A DNA stretch of 64,000 nucleotides, from assembly GCA_015698045.1 (NCBI GenBank), contig BLAL01000278.1, positions 1,178,001 through 1,242,000 of the forward strand, read 5' to 3'. Source of the DNA: Rhizophagus clarus (lineage: Eukaryota > Glomeromycota > Glomeromycetes > Glomerales > Glomeraceae). The notes beneath the pieces are model-generated. The model worked only from the letters and a program-made list of their open reading frames with translations. It had not been told where the DNA came from and made no database searches. Every line of letters begins with the position of its first letter. Positions within the stretch are counted from its first letter, which is position 1. The position numbers were made by a program, and so were the translations under genes. Of this stretch, positions 11,547-23,145 are shown in pieces.

Positions 11547-12590
11547 ATTTTAAATGACAGTTCATCCTGTGCGGTTTTACCCAATCAGGCTCTGAACTAC
11601 TATTTTTATAAATTCCTAATAATTCCTTTGTACCATTCTTACCTTAATAACTTTATTTGGTACATCATTATCATTACTTTTTTATTTTTCTTATTTCTTT
11701 CCCCCTCCTCTTCTTTAAATTAAAATTTTATTTACTCGTTTTTTTTCATATTTCATAAACTTTTATTTTTTTTTTGTAATAATTTTTTATAAATCCCCAG
11801 TTAAATTATCAAATCCTTATCCTTAATTAATATCCCAATAGTTCAATCGTTAATCTTTAAACGATAGTTCATCCCATGCGGTTTTAACCAATCCGGCTCT
11901 GAACTACTATTTTTATCATTTCTTTATTATTCCTTTGTACCATTCTTACCTTAATAACTTTATTTGGTACATTATTTTTTATTTTTCTTATTTCTTTCCT
12001 TCCCCCTCCTCTTCTTTAAATTAAAATTTTTTTTATTCGTTTTTTTTTCATATTTCATAAACTTTATTTTTTTTTGTAATAATTTTTTTATATATCCCCA
12101 GTTAAATTATCAAATCCTTACCCTTTATTAATATCCCAATAGTTCAATTGTTAATCTTTAAACGATAGTTCATCCTGTGCGGTTTTAACCAATCCGGCTC
12201 TGAACTACTATTTTTATTATTTCCTTATCATTCCTTTGTACCATTTTTACCTTAATAACTTTATTTGGTACATTGTTTGTTTTTTATTTTTCTTATTTCT
12301 TTCCCCCTCCTCTTCTTTAAATTAAAATTTTTTTTATTCGTTTTTTTTTCATTTTTCATAAACATTTTTAATATTTTTTTGTGAAAATTTTTTATATATC
12401 CTATTTATATTATCAAATCCTTACCCTATTAATAATATCCCAATAGTTCAATCGTTAATCTTTAAACGATAGTTCATCCCATGCGGTTTTAACCAATTCG
12501 GCTCTGAACTACTATTTTTATCATTTCTTTATTATTCCTTTGTACCATTCTCACCTTAATAACTTTATTTGGTACATTCATTTTTTTTTT
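11510..12590. repeat. Four-copy tandem array, ~300-bp unit with nested stem-loops
   Basis: Landmarks recur at near-constant spacing: CAAATCCTTAYCC at 11510, 11810, 12110 and 12413, and GTTCATCCNRTGCGGTTTTA at about 11561, 11866, 12166 and 12470. The unit has three arm pairs that can fold: TGTACCA...TGGTACA, ATCGTTAATCTTTAAACGAT, and TAGTTCA...TGAACTA flanking a conserved TGCGGTTTTAACCAATCC core. Copies differ mainly in T-run length, while the arms are kept. No ORF runs through the units. Confidence 0.85.
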
Positions 12591-12835
12591 TATATTTGGA
12601 TTTTTACGACATTGATATGGTGGATTTATATATGGGTGGATTTTTTTTATTTTGATTTATAACGCTACACAACAATTAATTGATCAGATGATATGCAAAT
12701 CAAAATCATTTACGAATCAAAGGTATGTATTAAACAATACAGATTAATTATTTTTTTTTTATTTATACTTGAATTATTTTTTTTCTAATAACTTGTTTAC
12801 TTATTTATTTATTAGATATATCTTAAAATCCAGCA

Positions 12836-13428
12836 ATGGTTTACTGCTCTATTTATAAAAATGTATTAAAAAAGTCTCGTAATACATTTCCTCCACATAT
12901 CCAATCTAAGTTTTGGGATTGATCACTAATTGGCTGTCCAAATGAAATTTCGCATATAAGCATCGCAATACTAGAAAAAAAGAAAGATTTGAAAAAAAAA
13001 AATACATTTTGGATTTTAATCAAGTGATATTTCCTTCACATATCCAATTTCGGACTTGAACACTAATCGTAGATCATCTCAGGAAATAATCTCCGCAATA
13101 CAAAAACAAATTCATCATCTAACTAAAAAACATGGAGCCAGAAATTTGGCAAAATAAGTTGAATTCATTAATATTTTGAAAGCTCATCCGCGGAAGACGC
13201 TGAAGATCTACAGAAATTTTAAAGTGCATTTTTGAATGTCCCCAAGAAGTAGTTGATGTTCTTGAAACCACCATACTGTGGTATAGAACAAAATTTTCTC
13301 GATGGTATTTTAAAAATCATATTACGTATTATTCTCCTTGCAAATCGTCATATTTTTATAATTTTAAAGGAGAAAAAGCGTTTAAAGAAATAGAGCAGAT
13401 ATTAAATGCTGGAGGAGTATTCAAATAA
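12836..13428 (+). pseudogene. Decayed gene of unknown family
   Basis: From about 13210 to the TAA at 13426-13428 a clean frame reads LKCIFECPQEVVDVLETTIL and continues through WYRTKFSRWYFKNHITYY to ILNAGGVFK. Upstream, good coding-like pieces (EIISAIQKQIHHLTKKHGAR near 13080; HPRKTL near 13190) lie in other frames with stops between them, so the gene is broken by at least two frame changes and several stops. I do not recognise the product. It may be a host family gene or an old transposon gene. Confidence 0.45.
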
Positions 13429-14215
13429 TTTATCATGAAAAGAAAAAAAAAATATAGATTTTAGTTAATAGAGAAATGATCATTAAATGAAAAGTAATAG
13501 GTAAAAATTAAAAAAAAAAATCACAAATTTGAAATTGGGTTAATTTTTATTTAGATTAATGTAGATACTATATTTATATATTTTATATATTAATTTTTAT
13601 TTAGATTAATGTGAATTTAAATTCGTATACAAATTTTATTATTAATTAGTTAAAAAAAAAAAATTTTTTACGTCTATTAGGAAAGGAAAAAAAAGAAAAT
13701 AATAGAATTATTAAAATGTCTTGTATTAAAATGAATTATTTGTAATAAATAAAAATAAAAAAAAAGATTAAAATATTTGCTTCTATCTAGCATAAGAAAT
13801 TTTTATAAAATAATTAAATAAATATAATGAAAAACTTTATTAACATAAAATAATATGGTAAATTCTAAACGAAAAGTCCGAATAATAAATTAAGCTATAG
13901 TTTTAAGAAAAATTCGCACGAACTTTTGTTGATACTGTTAAATTTTTAGATTCAAAGTCCGATTATTAAATTAAAAACAATGACTAAAAAATGAATTTCT
14001 TGATAATACTTAATTTTAAAATTCAAAGTATGCTGAATGTTGAGAAAAATTCGCGCGAATTTTTCTTGATACTGTAATTTAACTGAATTTAATAACTAAA
14101 TTGGGTTTATATTAATAACACAATGGTTTTTTTTTTAATTATAATTGCAGTGATAATGTCATTTTATAGGACATTTTATTATAATAGCTATTTTTTCATT
14201 AAAGAATAAATTGAT
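13429..14215. other. A-rich gap with a short duplicated segment
   Basis: Two diverged copies of GAAAAATTCGCNCGAAYTTTTNTTGATACTGT lie at about 13911-13940 and 14040-14070; each contains a small palindrome (TTCGCGCGAA). No gene seen. Confidence 0.4.
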
Positions 14216-14825
14216 GTTTATTAGGACCCAGAAATATATATATAGGGGTCAGGTGACTAAAAAAACATTTACTATGAGCTGTACGCAAGGGTTTTTTATA
14301 TGAGTGGTACGCAAAATTGACACCTGATATTGAAAATCCTGCAAAAATACGCAATTAAAATTCCAAACCTTAAGGTCACATTTATTATATAACGAATTAT
14401 TATTTACTAATGAAAAATTATATTGATAAACCAGTTCAATCAGATACTCTTCAGTTGTCCGGATTATAGTTTTTAATCCAGACCAAAATATTCGGTCCGA
14501 GTTTCAGATTACAATATAATCCGGTCTGAATTAAATGGACCAGACCAGGTCTGAACAGGTTTTAATAAATTTAGCGATTTTTTTTTTAATTATTTCATTG
14601 TTTATTTATTTTTAATAAAAAAAAATCGTTTTTACGTTTTTATTAAAAAAATCTTTTTAAATTAATCAATAAAAAAAATAATAATAATAAATAAACGGTT
14701 TTAATAATAAAAAATAAGTTCACAAAAGAAATTGTACATGAGATTTAAATTATAAACCATTTAATACAATATTTTATTATTCATAACATGCGTTTATACC
14801 CTTCCACCCCTCTACCCAACTACCT

Positions 14826-16998
14826 CTCAACCCGGCTACCCTCATCAAAGCCGGCACCTATAAAAAAAACAAATAAGAACATTAGTAAATGTTCTTTGTA
14901 ACAAAAGTAAAATAACTTTCCCTCCCAGTAACTCTTACACCACTCTTGCCCGGTCTAATTCTAAATTCAAGCCAGTACCTACAAAAAAAGAAAAAAAAAC
15001 TGAACGTTAGTAACGTTTTTATATCAATATTAATTACTAAATAAAAATCCATACAGCTGCAAGTTTAATTATTTATTATATACTAGTTTTTTTAACTAAC
15101 ACCTCCAGCACCTCTAAATAACAATACATTTGAGTTTTATCCTCATTTACCCTTCCCATTCGAAATTACCTTCAAGAGTGGTGCTAGAAAGGCTTGCTCC
15201 TATAAAAAAAGAAAAGAGAAGAATGTTAGTAACGTTCTTATATTAAATATAATAACCTTTTTATATTACCCTTCAGAATATCCAGCAAGAAAGTCCAAGG
15301 TGGTCGAAATCTAATACATAGAAATAAAACACGAATTATAGTATGTCCAGAAGCGTTCCAGACTTCCAGTAGCGTTCCTAAAGAAAAGAAGTGAATACCT
15401 TTCGTCAATATACTTGACTAAAGGTCAAATTTTTATGTATTTTTTATTTTTTTTTAAACATTAGAGTGATGAATTTTTTTTTTCTAATGAAAATGTTTTA
15501 TAAAAAAGATTAAACTGATCGAATCATCCCAGTAAAAAGTTTATGTTGATTTTTTGTATAAAAAATGTAAGTTACAAATTTAATACGATTATGAGCATCC
15601 ATTTGTACAGTATTTGTAAACAATTTGTAGTAAACTTGTAATGTTTTATATAGAATTCAAAGTAAATTCGTCATAAACTTGCAATGTTTTTATGTAACAT
15701 TTAAAATAAATTTGTTTATTATTTATATATGAATTACTGTGTATATATGAAATACAATCTATTAAAATTTGTAAAAAATATATGAGAATTGATGTCTTTC
15801 TAAATTAGTGAAAAAAATTAAAAATAATATAAGGAAGAATGGAATATAAAAAATTAAAAAAATATGATAAATTATACAATATATGGATTTGAAGTAGCAG
15901 AACAAGATATAGTCTTACTACAATAAATTTCCCACCTAAGAAATTTTTGATCGTAAAATGAGCTATTGGACCTCTTTCAAAATTGGATGATATTGTGTAC
16001 TTTATTGTACTTGTCAAAGACTTTATATAGTGATCTATAGAATATCTTTGGTTTGCTAAGAATTTCTGGTTCGTCTTTGGCCACTTGGTTTGGGATTACG
16101 GTTTCCATAAATGACTCCAAATTGTTTTTGTACATTACTGTGAATATACCTCCCATTTTTTAAGTTATGACATCTTTCGATATTCCTAAGTCAAGAAATG
16201 GTCCTGCGTACCTCATTGGTATTTAAAAAAAAAAAAAGAAAAAAAGTAAAATGTTAATAAAACATTTTGCCAAAAAAAAATCATTTCATCAAAATTTTAC
16301 TAAAAGAATTAAATTCAAAAAAATATATAGTCCTGATTTCCTTTTCCATGCGCCCAGACCCGTCTAAAATAAAAAAAAAGATAGAATTTGAAACATCATT
16401 ATACATTTCATCATAATAAATAAACTAAGACAAAAAAAAACTTACCATAACGGCATCCAAAGAGATTTGAAGAAATATCTATAAAAAAAAGAACTATTAA
16501 TATCTATTTGTTAATATTAAAGGAAAAATTTGAAAATTTACGAAATGTTACATCCAGGAGACCAAAAGCCGCCTAAAAAAGAAAAAGAAATAAGTAACCA
16601 CCATTTTTAAAAAAAACTAAAAAAAATAATACTTCCACTAAAGTCCCAGTCCAAAAAGCTGAAGAACTGCCTAAAAGAAGAAAAATCCAAGTGTTAGAAA
16701 ACGTTTTGTTAAATAAACACATCAAAGAATAATTCAAAAAAACTCTACCCTACCGATTTGTTACACCAAAATTCCACGTCCAAGAAGACCGTAAGAAGCA
16801 TCTAAAAAAAAGAAAAAATTGTTAAAATAAATAATTAAGATTTAAGAAAAAAATTTCCTACCATTATTCCCACACATCCAAATACTTAAAGTCTAAAAAA
16901 ATAAGAAAAACAACTATTAGAAATTGTTCATTAAAATTAAACAATTAAAAAAAAGATGAACTTACCGGAAATTGCACCAAAGGAGAGAAACTGACACT
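14826..16998 (-). other. Candidate gene built from many small exons, inside transposon A
   Basis: On the minus strand at least ten intron-like blocks occur in series: a TACTAAC/TCTAAC/TTTAAC branch site, a pyrimidine tract, TATAG or TTTAG, a 20-48 base segment, then GTAAGT, GTAGGA or GTAACA. Examples of the small segments are 16862-16892, 16754-16801, 16552-16572 and 16446-16478; others lie near 14830-14862, 14945-14977 and 15178-15197. In several the reading frame is kept and gives related Gly/Ser-rich peptides (ASYGLLGRGIL, SSSAFWTGTL, ISSNLFGCRY, AGFDEGSRVE). A longer frame at about 16160-15970 reads MGGIFTVMYKNNLESFMETV. A pyrimidine-rich tract at 16998-17262 sits where a promoter would be. 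I cannot assemble an unbroken protein, so this may be a worn gene. Confidence 0.4.
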
Positions 16999-17262
16999 TA
17001 AGATTTCTTTAACAAAAAGTGTGAGAGAAGCGGGAAAAGAGAAAGAAAAGAGAAGGGAAATGTAAAGTAAAGGGAAAAGGGAGGAAAGGAAAAGGAAAGA
17101 ACGAGGGAGAGACGAAGGAAAGTACAAAGGAAGTGAAAGGGCGAACGAACTGAAGGAAAAGGGAAGAATGTGAAAAAAAAGCAAAAAAAAAGTTTAAAAA
17201 AAAAAAGTTTAAAAGAAAAAAAGTTTAAAAGAAAAAAAAAGTTTAAAAGAAAAAAGTTGATC
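16998..17262 (-). promoter_or_regulatory. Pyrimidine-rich promoter-like tract
   Basis: About 265 bases are almost pure C/T on the minus strand, directly upstream of the first donor-bearing exon (donor at 16960-16965). Long CT tracts before transcription starts are common in fungal genes. Frames through this tract are composition artefacts. Confidence 0.4.
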
Positions 17263-17715
17263 GAAGTCATCGAACTGCGGATTATATCACATACTGACAT
17301 ACACGTGATACATATTTTTATAACGCGAAAATCATTACGAAGATCAATATAATTATTTTTTCAACTACACAAAAGTTAACAAAAAGTAAATTATACAAAT
17401 TTATAAGTTTCATATGAATTTAAAAAATTTAAAATATAAAAATTGTACAATTTCTGTTTATTAAATGTTATAAATCTTACAATAATTGTACATTTAAATT
17501 TTACAAAAAAATAAAATTTGATTTAACTATACGAATACTGAATGAAAATTGGACAATAATTACAAAAACTAAACAAAAATTGTACAATTTCCGTATGATG
17601 ACTTTTTACTGGGCATATGATCGATACCCAGGTATTATAATCGGCCTTCAATAGAAAGATATTTGACCGGACCTTATATTTTTTTATAAAAAATTTTTTC
17701 TGATTAATACCACGA

Positions 17716-17754
17716 AATAAAAAAAAATCCAAACATTTTGGATTTTTTTTATTT
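17716..17754. repeat. A/T-rich hairpin
   Basis: AATAAAAAAAAATCCAAA is followed after three bases by its near complement TTTGGATTTTTTTTATT. On the plus strand it ends in a T-run and would resemble a terminator in bacteria; here it is most likely a chance or transposon-internal hairpin. Confidence 0.5.
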
Positions 17755-18052
17755 TTTTTTTTCAGGTGTGCATCGGACATGTAAAAGCTTTATAGATTAA
17801 ATGATATTTCATATTTTATTACATATAATTATATAATATATATATAATCGGCCAAATTTAGACCAAAATACGCAAACTGAATTTCTTACATATAAAAATT
17901 TTGAAAATAAATACGCAATCTAATAACCTAACCACGGACAAAAAAATCCTAAATTATACGCAAATCAAAATCTTACTCCGCCTAACTCTACTATGATGAC
18001 GACGCATCAGTAGACCCTACCCCTGTATATATATTTCTGGGTCCTGTTTATT

Positions 18053-18479
18053 GCGCACATTTCTTTACGGATATTCATCCCATTTTAGTAGACCTATCGG
18101 CATTTAAGAATACTTTGCGGTTAACTTATATGCAGCGTACGTGTAATAATTATATATCCTTAGTTTCAAAAATAAAAGATAACTTCAATATAATATAATC
18201 TTTATTTGTTTTTATATTTTAATTTTTATTTTTATTTATCCTCAAATCACAGACAATAGTACATGATATATACGATTCTCCTGATATTATTTTAGTGGTA
18301 AAATTGGAAAGAGATTCATCGGCAATATTATCAAAACCATTATTATATTTATATTACCAATTTATTTATCTGTTATTAAATGTAGTTAAAAAACATTTTT
18401 ATTTATTGATCTAAATGATCTAATAAACTCCTATCAAATACATAATACTTCAGTGATATAATCGAGATAATCAATCAAC
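18053..18479. other. Gap between transposon A and the F-box relic
   Basis: AT-rich, no feature seen beyond the target duplication of transposon A. Confidence 0.3.
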
Positions 18480-19109
18480 TTAAAAGAGTCTACCACGATT
18501 CCATGGTATGTTTTGACTTATATCACCTACTTCTAAAATTTTTAAATTTTTAAAATATGTAATAATATTTGTCATAGACTGCTTATTTAACCTAAGATAT
18601 TCTATATTCTTTTCATGTTTAATTAATAAATTTTCGAGACTTTTGTTATTATTATTATTAAGAATTTCAATATATACTTCTTTTAACCTTTTTTGTGCAT
18701 CAATTAACTTAATAATACCAGAATTGGTATTTTTAGTGACAAATAATTCCAACCTTTTAATCGACTTGCATATCTCCGATAATCCAATCAAGATTTCCTC
18801 ATTTACATCACCGTAAAAATTAAGGAATTCAATTTTTGGAAAACATTCTTTTGCTCCGGGAACAAGATGTATTTGATCATTAATTTCTTGAGGTAAATAA
18901 TGTTGTATAAATTTTGTTTTATTATTAATAAAAAGTTTAAATATTTCTCCCTTATAGAATAAAAATTCATCATCATTTTGTAAATTAGAAAACATTATTA
19001 TAAGGAATTTTATTGTTAGCTCCATCTTTAATATTTTATTTATTGCTGTTTCCAAAATTATTGAGAAAATCCGATTTTGCGAGGTTATCATGTGATTTTC
19101 GTATTGCAA
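18480..19109 (-). pseudogene. Truncated F-box/LRR-family gene
   Basis: The 209-residue frame contains HLVPGAKECFPKIEFLNFYG, EILIGLSEICKSIKRLELF and NSGIIKLIDAQKRLKEVYIE, the hallmark middle repeats of Rhizophagus F-box proteins, in which leucine-rich repeats select targets for SCF ubiquitin ligases. The N-terminal F-box itself is missing, and the frame stops after about five repeats, well short of the usual 450-500 residues. Roughly the first 28 residues lie in the arm of a large inverted repeat, so the start is chimeric. It is only distantly like the three F-box genes at 23-33 kb. Probably a relic rather than a working gene. Confidence 0.7.
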
Positions 19110-20690
19110 AAGTGAATCACTTTTTTACACGAATTTTTAATATTTTTATATCAGATTTTTTTTTGTGGACTATAAAGTCCGATGTATAATACTAATTAAC
19201 AGAAAATTTCAATATATACTTTATATTGAAAAAGATATTTTTCCGATTTTTCTGCACGAATTTTTAATATTTTTGTATCGGATTTTTTTTGTGAATCATA
19301 AATTTAATATATAATACTATTCTACTGAAAGGTTTAGCATACATTTTATAATAAAAAGGATTTTTTCTGCATTTTTTTTTGTCTTAAGGGGTCTGGTTCA
19401 TTTCACCGACAATCATCTCACCGACAGTCATTTCGCCGACAAATGTTTCACCGACAGGGTCATTTCACCGACAAACGTTTCACCGACAATCATTTCACCG
19501 ACAAACGTTTCACCGACAGTTTTTTTTTTATAAACTCATATTAAATATCATATATTTTTGTTCTATAGTTTAATCAAATAGTAACATTAACGTATTTTAC
19601 TTACATATGATTTCTGTTTTTATCTTTAACCATGATAAAACCATGAACATTATTTTAGGTTTATTACGAATAGAGAGAATAAACTTTGCATTTTTTTTTA
19701 CAAAAAAATGATTTTGATGAGAATAAAAAAGGATATGGTTTCAGTTGATAAAAATAAAAAAAGTTTTATATGTATACAATATTTTTTGTAAATAATTGTG
19801 TATACGTAATAAAAAAAATTTTGTGGCTATGTATTGGAACAATAATAAAATTTTTTATTCGTTTAAAAAAATTTTTTTATAAATGTCGGTGAGATGACCT
19901 GTCGGTGAGATGATTGTCGGCGAGTTAAACGCGACCCGTCTTAAGATATATATAGTATATTGAAGTATAAATGTGAAACACTTTCTCTGCATATGTTTAT
20001 AATATTTTTTGTGCTAGAATTTTTTATAAATCCTGTAATTCAATGTCAGAATATTCTATGAAGAATTTTTGATGCATATTTTTATTTAGTATATAAGATA
20101 GTTTATGGTTGTATTTTATTATTTTGACTATCTGGTTAATAAAAACTGATTATTTTATATAAGTGATTGTTGAAACTCTTTGTAAAATATTCTATGTTAT
20201 TAAATTTCATGATTCATAAAGATATCTGGTATAAAAATATTATAAACACATCGGAAAACATAATTATATATCAATATACTATATATATCTTATTAATATA
20301 AAAAAATACAGAAAAATCTTTTTTATTATAAAATATATGCTAAATCTTTCAGTAGAATAATAATATACTTCGGACTTTATGATTCACAAAAAAAAAATCA
20401 TACAAAAATATTAAAATTCGTCTAGAAAAGTGATTCACTTAAAAAATCGTAAAAATTCAAAAAAACGCAGGGAAATGCAATTTTCAATATAAAATATGTA
20501 TTGAAACTTTCAGTAGAATAGCATAATGTATTGAATTTTATGTTTCACAAAAAATATCTGGTGTAAAATATTAAAAATTTGTGTAAAAAAGTGATTCACT
20601 TTTTCAATATGAAAATCACATAACAACCTCGCAAATCGGATTTTCTCAATAATTTTGAAAACGGAAATAATAAAATATTTAAAACAATTC
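19020..20690. repeat. Large imperfect inverted repeat
   Basis: The left arm (about 19020-19388, resuming at 19938-19975) and the right arm (about 20268-20690) are reverse complements with scattered differences. Each arm holds two diverged copies of a ~130-base unit (CGAATTTTTAATATTTTTGT, then GTGAATCATAAA, then CTACTGAAAG). The left arm is split by a MITE; the right arm is not. The loop is about 290 bp. It may be a foldback element or an inverted duplication of the F-box gene's 5' side. Confidence 0.75.
19389..19937. mobile_element. hAT-like MITE, ACCGACAATCAT family, copy 2
   Basis: Ends GGGTCTGGTTCATTTCACCGAC-like (left) and the complement of GGGTCGCGTTTAACTCGCC (right). The target duplication is a perfect 8 bp, GTCTTAAG (19381-19388 and 19938-19945). 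The left TIR carries about eight tandem ACCGAC units, the right about three. The 549-bp element codes for nothing. The opposite arm of the host inverted repeat preserves a related site without the insertion. Confidence 0.85.
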
Positions 20691-21708
20691 TAATGAATCG
20701 CAAGTTATTTATTATATAATTTTTGATAATAATAATTAATAATGTAAAATAAAATCTTTCGTAATAGAAATAAATTTTACCTGAGTTACCAAGTAAAAAT
20801 TTTGAAGAATTTGCTTGTTCTGGAATGTTTTAGAATTTAAATGTACTTGAATATTTTCAGGTTTATTAGTCCCGCCTTCCTTTTTTTAATTTGTTTTCAT
20901 ATTTTATTATTTGAGGATGAAATTCAACCATTTTTTTTATTTTCATTATTTATTTTCATAGTTATTCTTTTATTTTCATTATTTTTCATACATTTTTTAT
21001 TTTTCCTTTCCTTCTTTTTCCTTATTTTTCTGTGTGAACTTATTTTTAAGTGTTTGGTACGTTTAATAGTTTTTCGACCACTTCCTTTCCCGAGTCCTGA
21101 TCAATATTTCTGAATCAAGTGACAACAAGTTATTTTAAAAAAATTTGGCTAAGTCAGCAATATCTCTTGCTTGCAAGTAGGTGATTAAGATTAGTTGTGC
21201 GCAAGAATTCGGACTTCAACTTAATTCACTTGTTTAATTCTAAGTTTTAATTAAGGTCTTAATCGTTGTTTTTCATGAATATAATAAATAATTACTAATT
21301 AGCAATACATATTTATTAATTACTGTTGTAAGTAAAGAAAATATAGTTTCAATAATTATTTATACACGAGATATATAATACCACGATCCTGATATTAAGT
21401 GGCGAATGAAGTTACATAAAGGAACAATAAACACCGAATACAATTTATTCTAGAGGATTTACAGTTAATTAGGGAAATTTTTTCTATAATTCCATTAATT
21501 ATTAGGATATACTGTATAATTAGTGTAATTTTTGCATCATGTATGATTAATAATTTCAATTATAATACTATCAACATTTTAACTGCTATGACGTAAAATT
21601 ATGATCATCTCACATGATAAATGATAAAGAATTACTCATGCAAAAAAATAATCATTATAAATAATAATTATAAGTTTTCCTTTTTTTTTTAAAAAAAAAA
21701 AAAAAATT
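20691..21708. other. Intergenic, upstream of the bZIP gene
   Basis: The T-rich open frame 20841-21113 is a composition artefact. A long T-run/A-run pair lies immediately before the bZIP start codon; I see no clear promoter element. Confidence 0.4.
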
Positions 21709-22190
21709 ATGAAAAACATGGAAAATAAAGAAATATATGAAATATTGAATGATTATGAATTGTTTGAAGATAAGCCTCTTCTGGTAAACTTCTGCTAATA
21801 ATATTATTAATTATTTTATTGTTTGTATACACGTGAATTATGTGAATTATTACTTATAAATATTATTTTTTTATGCAACACATATCAATATTTTCTACCA
21901 AAAAGTCATCTCAAGGTATTCAACAAAATCAGCCACTTTGTAATATTTCTTCCTCTTTTTCACCACGTTCATCAAAATTTTCTAATAATATGGAGAAAAA
22001 AAAGTTACAAAATGAAAGGAAAAAAATGCTTAACAGAAAAGCTGCTGCAAGATTAAGACAGAAGAAGAAGAAAGAGATAAATGAATTGCAAGATTCAAAT
22101 AAAAATTTGAAAGATGAAATTGAAAAAATTGATTGTATCATAATGAAATTAAAACAACAAATAATGGAACTTGAAATAGAGGAGAAATAA
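21709..22190 (+). CDS. Small bZIP transcription factor, two exons
   Basis: A predicted nuclear DNA-binding protein that would dimerise through a coiled coil and bind short palindromic sites. Exon 1 (21709-21783, 25 codons, acidic MKNMENKEIYEILNDYELFE) ends at a GTAAAC donor; exon 2 (21906-22190) follows an AAAAG acceptor in the same phase, giving 119 residues. The basic region NERKKMLNRKAAARLRQKKK contains the family signature N-x2-AA-x3-R. Nine residues after the Arg a Leu starts a heptad series L-L-I-L-L. It is short for the family, and no activation domain beyond the Ser/Asn-rich linker is seen. A single-exon start at a later Met is possible, but the phase match favours this model. Confidence 0.8.
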
Positions 22191-22995
22191 CATTTTTCAA
22201 TTGATTTTTATTTGCAATACATAAATTGTCTAATATTATTATATTATTATTGACAAATATAATATGAATTTATAGAAAAATGTAAAAAATACTATATTTT
22301 TGTACTGTAATTGGGCAAGATTAGCTTATTAAACTAGTTAAGTTTGTATTTTATATTTAGCTGTTAAAAATCCATAAAAACAATGAATCTTTCTAACTGT
22401 ACGGAAAAACTTTTTATAACAAATTTATTATCATATGAAATTGTCTTATGCACTTAACTTTTTTTCTATTTCTGTTTTATGAAATTGAAAAAACGCCATA
22501 ATATCTTGTTTCAGTCTAAATCTTATAACAGGTAATTACAGTAATTATTGTAAGTATTTATTATTTTTTAAAAAGAAAAAAAAAAATTTTTTTTGGTCAC
22601 TAAAAACTTCGCAGAATTCATTCAAAAAACAAAAAAGTGGTGCAAAAAGCTAATGAAACAGGAGAATTCATTCTTAAGTTTCGAAATTCATAACTAGCAG
22701 AAGCTCTAAATTATTATTTTAGCCACTTAATTTCTAAGTTAGAGATATGATGCCCTCTCATGAAATGACACAAATTATAGTACATATTGCTGATTGTGAC
22801 ACATTTGAGAAAGTTAAGACTCAAGCAGCAATATAATTCTGAAAGATCTCTTACCTAAAAAAATGTGTAAAAGAAATTTGATTTATAAGCATCTTGATAA
22901 TTCTTCTGTAACGAAACAGAATTTCATTTATACTAAGGATTCTTCAAGTAGCGCCAATAAATTTTATTGTACATCAATGTGACGTTTTGAGCACC
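22191..22995. other. Intergenic gap after the bZIP gene
   Basis: AT-rich with no gene seen. The last part leads into the promoter block shared by the F-box genes. Confidence 0.4.
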
Positions 22996-23095
22996 AATTT
23001 AATTCCGATGATCAGCAAAAACGTAATGTTGATACATGTTGTTACAGTATATGTACATCAGAAAAAAACTATTACACAGAAATTTCTTTTACATT
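22996..23095 (+). promoter_or_regulatory. Promoter block shared by the F-box cluster, copy 1
   Basis: AATTTAATTCCGATGATC at 22996-23013 and a downstream TATTACACAGAAAT element recur, in order and at similar distances, before the two intact F-box genes. Confidence 0.6.
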
Positions 23096-23145
23096 TTTAA
23101 AATTTTTTGATTTTTTTCTTTTTTCGAAATAATAATAATAATAAA

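Larger units (their letters stand above)
14223..18045. mobile_element. TIR DNA transposon A, AGGACCCAG family (3.8 kb)
   Basis: The left end AGGACCCAGAAATATATATA and the right end, its complement, define TIRs of about 26 bp. GTTTATT is duplicated on both sides (14216-14222, 18046-18052). Subterminal DNA carries repeated TACGCA motifs pointing inward from both ends, as transposase-binding sites often do. Element B (51670-53248) has the same two distinct subterminal regions in the opposite orientation. An 8-bp duplication at B and the small TIR suggest hAT or a similar superfamily; no DDE transposase was recognised. Confidence 0.8.

Noticed and set aside
16945-17300. Two long minus-strand ORFs and a Lys-rich plus-strand ORF
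   Set aside because: All arise from one purine/pyrimidine-biased tract, better explained as a promoter-like CT region.
17716-17754. Rho-independent terminator-like hairpin plus T-run
   Set aside because: Bacterial-type termination is not expected in this genome; most likely a chance A/T hairpin inside transposon A.
20841-21113. 90-residue hydrophobic ORF
   Set aside because: T-rich low complexity; no second feature supports a gene.
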